64,000 nt of DNA from Ridgeia piscesae (taxonomy: Eukaryota > Annelida > Polychaeta > Sabellida > Siboglinidae). The notes below the pieces were generated by a model. It was not told the DNA's origin. It searched no databases and worked only from the letters and a program-made list of their open reading frames with translations. The stretch spans positions 1 through 64,000 of the forward strand of contig JAODUO010001583.1 of NCBI GenBank assembly GCA_025642075.2, written 5' to 3'. The translations under genes and the position numbers were made by a program. Positions 57,872-64,000 of the stretch are shown one piece after another; positions within the stretch are counted from its first letter, which is position 1; every line of letters begins with the position of its first letter.

Positions 57872-58956
57872 GGGACAAGGGACCATATCTAAGATTTATA
57901 TACAGTTCTTGATCTACTTATTAGACTGATAGATAACGAAGGTGGCATCTACCCCAATACATGAGTAAACCATGTTTTATTAATCATTGTTATCATATGT
58001 GTGGGAATAAATATTACTTGTATTTATTAACAGACCCCTTAACTGTGAAATTATGAGGTAATCGGGGAAAATAAATATAAAGGCATATACAATATTTGTT
58101 TAATGACATACCGGAATGAAACTTGTTTAAATGTCCAAATGTAAAAATTTCTTCCACACGTTTATATTTATATTGCTTTCAATTAGGTTTTTCTATTTTG
58201 TGCTTGTCTCTTGCAAAGTGCTAATTTGCCAAAATAACACATTTCTACATTTTCAAGACGAAATATCTCTGGATATTCCAGGCTGATCCACCACTTTATA
58301 TACTTTAGCCATTCAGATATTATGGCAATTACGCTATTCTTGTGAAAACAGGGTGTAGATGGATGTCATAACTCTATGGATTACCTGCATTACATGAAAA
58401 AGATACCTACATTTTCTATGATTTGTACATTCCGCATTTATATCATCTAACATAACACATATTCAAAAACGAAGCGCGGTTTCCTTTCTTTTTGGTCATG
58501 TGACATCCTCGCAACCACATGATCAGCTGCTAAACCGCCTACCGATCGAAAAAAACATAATATTAATATGTGCTACCACCTACAGTGATGTATCATAATT
58601 ATTGAAACTATATTACCGCTCCAAGTAACGTAGTTCATGAGATATGGGAACATTTGTTTTTGTAGCCGCCATCTTTAAAAATTGCGGATTTGAATGTCGT
58701 AGAAGGTCAAATGTAACATATTTGAAATCACTGACCCAGAAATTATGTTTTTGGTTCCAAAACATCTAGTCTACGTTGCAAAAGTGTTTAGATAGAGGAA
58801 ATTGATTTTTGGCGGCCATCTTTAAAATGCCTGCCAACCCCTTCCAGGGCAAAATCTGAGATGGCCCTATATCCAAATATGTTTGTAATTATGTACTATA
58901 TGTGTGTGCCAAATGTCATGCTTGTATCATAAAACGCACAATTCGAGCATATTTTG
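57872..58956. other. AT-rich stretch, nothing recognised
   Basis: Two GGCGGCCATCTTTAAAA-like phrases occur near 58668 and 58814. No gene supported. Confidence 0.4.
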
Positions 58957-59520
58957 TCACATATCGGCTGGACTAATACAAGGTGCGAGTAAAGTATCAA
59001 CGAGGTGCGAGTAAAAACACACACCACAGCTTAGAAGACAATTCGTGGGAAGAAAGAATTGCTGAAGACCTGAATGCGATCTGGGATAATCTGCTATATA
59101 CTTGGATGATAATACCTTGTACTGGACAGGTGGGGAGCATTGGGTAAGGCAGTGGTTACCATTAATGGCAATCAGTTGGTTTTGGATCCTATACATTAAA
59201 AGAAGGCAAGACAGTTGTGTTCTTTTCTCAAGGGAGTCCCAACGGAGATGGTTAATCAATGCGGACACGCTTTCTCTTTGATTGTAATTGTTTAGAAGAA
59301 ACCCGACTGCTCGATGCTGGATGTTCTCTATCTTATTTACCTCCTTCTCGATGTATGGGTTCAAGACAGTATTGCAATATTCTAAGTGAAAAGTAGGCTT
59401 GTTGTCTTAGCTTCTGTGAAGTTCCTCTAACATTTCGCTCAATAAGGCCCAGCACTCTGGTGGCCCGGGAGGTGATGTTATTTATGTGGTTCTGCCAGGA
59501 CATTGTATTAGATATTGTGA
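58957..59520 (-). mobile_element. LINE fragment, C-terminal reverse transcriptase
   Basis: On the minus strand: NTMSWQNHINNITSRATRVL, a frameshift, then NPYIEKEVNKIENIQHRAVG, LINHLRWDSLEKRTQLSCLL and MYRIQNQL. These are the conserved positions at the end of CR1/Jockey-type reverse transcriptases. The 3' end is near 58957. It cannot be the same copy as 56600-57250, because on the minus strand the C-terminal part comes first. Confidence 0.85.
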
Positions 59521-59521
59521 C

Positions 59522-59605
59522 ACCTAGGTGTCATCATATTATACCTTAGTCCTTCTATTTCAGACCTAGGTGTCATCATATTAGACCTTAGTCCTTCTAT
59601 TTCAG
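59522..59605. repeat. 42-bp tandem duplication
   Basis: 59522-59563 and 59564-59605 are identical except for one base (ATTATACC against ATTAGACC). The duplication abuts the LINE fragment and lies within its homology region. Confidence 0.95.
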
Positions 59606-59609
59606 ATCT

Positions 59610-60571
59610 TTACAATAATGAACGACATGAGTAGTATATATGGTGCTCAGAGTCCCCCGATGTTGATTTTGCCAGCCATGACGTCACATTCCACCGATCC
59701 TTGAACTACACTGGCCCGCCTGCTTGTATTTCAGGATGAACCGCTAAATTAAACACCCATATCCCAATTACCGTGTGTGTGAGAGCTTGATCCTAATCTT
59801 CTGCCAAATTACGCTTAAAGGGGGAGTGAAGCGGCTGAACAACCACAGCCCAAACATAAGAACACATAATTTACAGCACTTGTCACCATAATTTGACAAG
59901 CACAGCGTCACGGTATATTTTTAATATTTTTTTTAAACTGAGCTACTTTCAACACAGGGCGCTGCCATCTTGCCTAGGGCCTTTTCCGGTTTGATTGGCG
60001 TGTTGCCTACAATCACGGAAGCCGCCAGTCGATAGGCGACGCAGCATATATCTCGCAAAAACGGGCCAAACGCATTAAAACAAACATAATTAAACAATTT
60101 AATGCACTGTATAGCTAATAGATATACTATGATTGTTAGTAAGCAATTTTTCACATACTTCCACGAAAGGATTCCTGCCGAAAAAACAGGTTAGAGATGA
60201 TGAAGTTGGCGTGTCCGTCGGCGGAAAGTTCGACAAGAGTCTGCGGTGGTCACTTTCAAACGCAGATTGCAAGCCTAATTACAAACGTGACGAGCACAAA
60301 GAGACACTTAACATAAAAACATAAGTCTCGATCAAAGCCACAGGTGCATCTTTGGCCGATTTGTTTGCATATAAGTACGCAGCGACAAAGTAATGTTTGG
60401 TGAACTGAGAGGGAAAACCGGACACGATTTCCTTATTTGGAAGGTGAAGCGGCGCGTAGGAAATTACATGCCGAAACCAGCTTGTTGTTGCCAAGCCGAC
60501 TCGGCACTTACGAGTACCAACGTGTATCGTTACGACTACAATTTAGTTCCACAGTTGTATTTCATCGTCTG
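59610..60571. other. Spacer with one promoter-like cluster
   Basis: Apart from the motif cluster at 59964-59998 nothing firm is seen. Frames at 60133-60324 and 60279-60494 lack recognisable motifs. Confidence 0.35.
59964..59998 (-). promoter_or_regulatory. CCAAT, ETS and YY1-like cluster, possible promoter
   Basis: On the minus strand CCAAT, CCGGAA and AAGATGGC occur within 35 bp, the arrangement of many animal housekeeping promoters. The ATG at 59968 opens a short frame, MAAPCVESSSV. No downstream exon could be joined. Confidence 0.25.
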
Positions 60572-61532
60572 TATAGGACGTTTCATGTTTACTAACACGT
60601 GACGTCACTTTCGCACATGCGCATTGCACTGGTTGGCAAAACACGCCGAGCTGCCAACCAGCCAAGCCAACAAAGGCTGGTTGTAACGCTGCAATTATGA
60701 ATTGCCAATATTCGTTGTACGTTAATTCTTTAGATGTCAGCGCGAGAGATTGGTATTAAAAGAAACTAGGGTACGGTGATGGCGGTGACAGGTTGCCAGA
60801 TCCCTATTTTATGCAAGACAGCTGGCAAAATGATCCCGAATCTAACGTTCGCCGGCGATATTGACAATTAGCCGTTACAATTACACCAGGAATGTTCAGT
60901 CGAGCCTCGATGAAGGCATACAATTAACTAGACGCTTACATTCAAGTGTAAAATATATATTCAACATCGGAGTATCCTGTAAGGCCTAATTTACTGGTTC
61001 CGGGTCCAGGTCCCGGCCCAGTAATGCAGTATGTCTGCCAGCTACGCATACGCCAGTCGGTAGTGACAGTGACAGCTCGCGCCAGCCAGCCAGCCACCAG
61101 TCCTACACGCGACCAGTATAACAAAGGTCAAAGTCTGTTTTACAGTAAATTATGTTTATGTAGCTGCCACCAGTACTCATGACTAGTAACGTTTTGTGCT
61201 AATAATTAAAACGGTTCAGAACTTGAAATGAAATGCCATCCACAAACTCGGTCGGTGTTGATTGGAGACGGAGCCGAATGTTTGCGCTTGATCGCATTCA
61301 GCCAAAGTTGTCGTCGTTTCTCTTCCTTGGGAATGCGGTGAAATGACAACGAACTATCCACACGTCGACTAGTACACCCCACAACAACACACGACATCAC
61401 CAGAATTGTTTATTCGCACTACTGTAAAGCGTAAACACAAGGTAAATGGCCGCCAACTTCTCTCTTCTGCCAACCAGTCGCCGCAGACGACCACGTGACT
61501 CGGCGTGTGACGTCACTGTGAAACGTCCTATA
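60572..61532. mobile_element. Candidate DNA element bearing the THAP ORF
   Basis: TATAGGACGTTTCA (60572-60585) and TGAAACGTCCTATA (61519-61532) are perfect 14-bp inverted repeats. Just inside each lies GTGACGTCAC (60599-60608 and 61507-61516), also symmetrical. The outermost TA could be a TA target duplication. THAP domains are found in P-element-type and other transposases, which would fit, but no catalytic domain is visible. Two inverted promoters are an alternative explanation. Confidence 0.4.
61206..61397 (-). CDS. THAP zinc-finger open frame, truncated
   Basis: The ATG at 61397 gives 63 codons. The C2CH signature is complete: Cys3, Cys8, Cys52 and His55 in MSCVVVGCTSR and DRVCGWHF. The conserved Pro (HRIPKEEKRR) and Trp (QLWLNAIKRKH) are also present. 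THAP domains are about 80-90 residues and end with an AVPTIF-like box, which is missing because the frame stops after SSSEPF. THAP proteins bind DNA in a sequence-specific way and occur in host regulators and in transposases. Upstream lie CACGTG (61492-61497) and TGACGTCA (61508-61515), promoter-like sites. It could be a first exon whose donor I cannot see, or a remnant. Confidence 0.75.
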   Translation of the reverse strand: MSCVVVGCTSRRVDSSLSFHRIPKEEKRRQLWLNAIKRKHSAPSPINTDRVCGWHFISSSEPF

Positions 61533-62191
61533 ATATACGAATGTGACCTAAGCAAAGTTTAAATGTAATAAGAAATATGAATGTAATAAAGTAAAAATAT
61601 GTATGGACAGTATTATTTAATGTGAAATAAAGATTGTTTATATAATCCACGGATTTAGGTCAACAGTTCGCCGGCGAGCTGTACCTAGACCTAGGCATAG
61701 CAACCAACGCCGGTTCGTTGGTTGCTAAAAATAGGTCGAGTCTCTAGGTACAAGTAAACTTTTTGTTTCTGACATAGACAGTCGCCGGTGGTGGAATAAC
61801 CTTCTTCAAGATAATGACATAACAAGAAATGACAGCTACGACCATACATGCGTATGACGTTTGTGTTAAACAATACTCGTCGTCATATGCAAATTAGAGT
61901 GACTCGCTAATTTGTCAACAACAGTCAAGAACTGTCAGTCATATTACAGGCATTACTTGGAATTAATTAACAGAAACAGCAAAATACAAATTTATGTTAT
62001 TATTTAAATTAGACTGTTAACTGCATTCAATAAAACACTACCGTATATAATATAATTGGTTACAGGCATAATAGTAATAACCAGGTTGACACATGCTCTT
62101 AAATTTAAATAAGTTGATTTAACCCATAAATCAACCGATTTAAATCATTCAAGAAAAAAACCTCTGATTTTATTAATTGCTGATTTACAAA
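61533..62191. other. AT-rich stretch, nothing recognised
   Basis: No supported feature. Confidence 0.4.
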
Positions 62192-62470
62192 GGGAAGATC
62201 TTATTTAGCGCAGTAACCAATCCTCAGGATTGCTGAAAGCGCTTTACACTTTATTTCCCTGACAGACCTGTTGAATCAGATATACCATCTCAACTTCTCT
62301 GGGAAGCATCCAGCGATATGCTATAATTAATGCGCGAAAGCTACTCGTACACATATCCACCACTATCTATAGCCATGCAGGTACTCATTTTTACAATGGA
62401 GCTATGTAGAGTGAAAAACAATTGCCCAAGGTTTTAACATCACAGCAGAGAATTGGAGACATAGCTGTTG
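62192..62470 (-). mobile_element. SINE, family 1
   Basis: Plus-strand TTAGCGCAGTAACCAATCCT, CAGGATTGCTGAAAGCGC, CTCTGGGAAGCATCCAGCGA and TTAATGCGCGAAAGCTACTC match the SINE at 38823-39165. Minus orientation. The tRNA head is degraded. Confidence 0.75.
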
Positions 62471-62552
62471 ACTTATGAATACTGTCTGTTGAACAGTAGT
62501 TTGCTTACAAGTTAATTTTGGCCATTACATGAGGACACTGTTTTTTGACATT

Positions 62553-62645
62553 ATGCAAGCTGAGGATGTGCTGTTTATATGCATTTTATCATCGAAGCCA
62601 GAGACCAGAACGACAAGTAGGAAACGGCGAGAAGCAGCCATGCAG
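62553..62645 (+). CDS. Weak candidate exon
   Basis: A frame starting at ATG 62553 (or after the ATGCAAG acceptor-like site) contains SSKPETRTTSRKRREAAMQ and ends CAG-GTTAGT, a fair donor. The basic composition is protein-like, but no partner exon was found within the window. Confidence 0.25.
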
Positions 62646-64000
62646 GTTAGTAAAATATTATTGTCATTATGAGTATGGTATCATTTATTTGTTTCTGGTA
62701 ACATCTGTACATGTGTGCATCGCACAACTTTCTATGAAATAATGAGTATAACAACAATAAAACATGCTACAGAATCAATCACACTTAACATAGTGTCACT
62801 ATTAAGTATGTTAATGTGTCTATCCAATGACATTGCCCATCATAACCCAAGTCAATTGGCAATATTACCTGGGAACACATTTAGTATTTTTATTTAGGCA
62901 TATTAAGAGTGTCATCATAAAATATCCGTAGAATATTTTATAACTTCATGTATGCCCCTGCTGTTATTGCTGTAGAATACGCATGGTCAAAATATACAAT
63001 ACACAATCAATCTTTTACAAGCAATTGTTTTGACATACATAATAAGTCACTAGTGTCCGATATTGAAAAACTGACAGATTAATAAATTTCTAAATAACCG
63101 ACGTTTTTGTATCCCCCAAAACATGTACCCAAATGTGGATCTCACCTTTAAGAATTTGCAGTTTTGCATGGCAAATGACAAACAGGCACACATTTGTTTT
63201 AGTTGGGCGTCAGAATAGTCTCCTGACAGCAGGTAGTAATATCACTGATCCCGTGATTAAAATTAATAGTTGCATGAGTGAAAAACATTTAAAACCTTAC
63301 ATTGGCCCATAGCCTGCATTGTTACCTGCAAGGGTTGTAAACATCATGATCAAAGTACAACAGAGGACTGCTGTTACTAATTGCAGTTAACAGCCTAGTG
63401 CAAATTAGGCTATAAGATCACAATCTTAGTAGTGTCCTGTTTTTCCTAGCAAGAGTGAAAAGACTATCCATACCCAATACAAACATCACTGCCTGGATGA
63501 AGCCCCATCATCTCTCTAGTGCACTTGCATTTCTTACCAGTTCACAGTCATAATTTTATGTTAGGGCATGATGAAAAGACAAACCACTGCAACAGAGGTC
63601 AGCTTTAAATGTTGCTAACTTTGAGTGTTTAAATAAATCTTCAAATTTGTTGGTACTAATGGCTGTTGGAGAATTATTATCGACCAACATGACTAGTATA
63701 TTGAATCGGAAATGAATAGTGTTACTGTGTATAACGAAATAAGACTATAAAATAAGAATATAAAGTAGGAAAATTATATTTTAATAAGGCATGTATTCTG
63801 CTTTCAATAGTACCGCAGACATCAGCATTGTTCAGTTAGTGCAGTTAGTGTTTGATAACTGAAAGGTGTCCATAATCACTTCCCAAAAGTATTTATTAGG
63901 AAAATGACCAAGAAGTTTATTTAGAAAACCTTATACAATGCAATAAAAAATACCTTATATATCTCGGAAAAGACTCAGTTGGGTAAACCCCCCCACCCAC
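62646..64000. other. AT-rich stretch, nothing recognised
   Basis: If the exon at 62553 is real this would be intron. No supported feature. Confidence 0.35.

Overview
The window looks like AT-rich nuclear DNA from an animal, most likely a marine invertebrate. I judge this from the mix of elements: tRNA-headed SINEs whose 3' tails carry a CGCTTTGAGCA-type motif, CR1/L2/Jockey-like LINE fragments, PIF/Harbinger, hAT and DIRS-like elements, GT-AG introns, and many satellites. There are no bacterial-style operons, rRNA genes or CRISPR arrays. A lophotrochozoan such as a mollusc or brachiopod would fit, but nothing here fixes the phylum.

Layout. 1-13.4 kb: two diverged direct copies of a repeat of about 2.7 kb (1-2066 plus 3925-4262, and 10740-13410). 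A T/G-rich segment interrupts the first copy, and a minus-strand LINE fragment lies between the copies. 13.4-15.7 kb: a degenerate tandem repeat and a SINE fragment. 15.7-29.6 kb: a probable host gene on the minus strand, seen only as small splice-bounded exons (27344-27376, 24316-24424, 19127-19189, with weaker ones at 29548-29579 and 17240-17292). Its introns would hold three large satellites: a 26-bp minisatellite with higher-order structure, an 81-bp minisatellite and a pentanucleotide array of about 900 bp. SINEs surround them.

30.7-49.4 kb: transposon-derived genes nested in one another. A MADF (Myb/SANT-like) gene on the plus strand (31650-37506) and a HARBI1-type transposase on the minus strand (46894-48169) are the expected two-gene complement of a PIF/Harbinger element; both are broken. 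Intron 2 of the MADF gene holds an internally shortened hAT-like ORF that is still open and a DIRS-like RNase H-tyrosine recombinase frame broken only by two stop codons. Further along are a decayed five-exon gene of unknown family and a 1.5-kb element with long inverted repeats and an 8-bp target duplication. The 5' ends of both Harbinger genes lie beside fields of short decayed motifs arranged in opposite orientations.

49.5-64 kb: LINE 3' ends, a hAT element nested inside another hAT element (both with target duplications), a near-perfect foldback element, more LINE fragments, and a THAP-domain ORF between candidate terminal inverted repeats.

I see no intact conventional host gene. The strongest protein calls are transposon-derived. 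Most remaining sequence is AT-rich and, to my reading, featureless.
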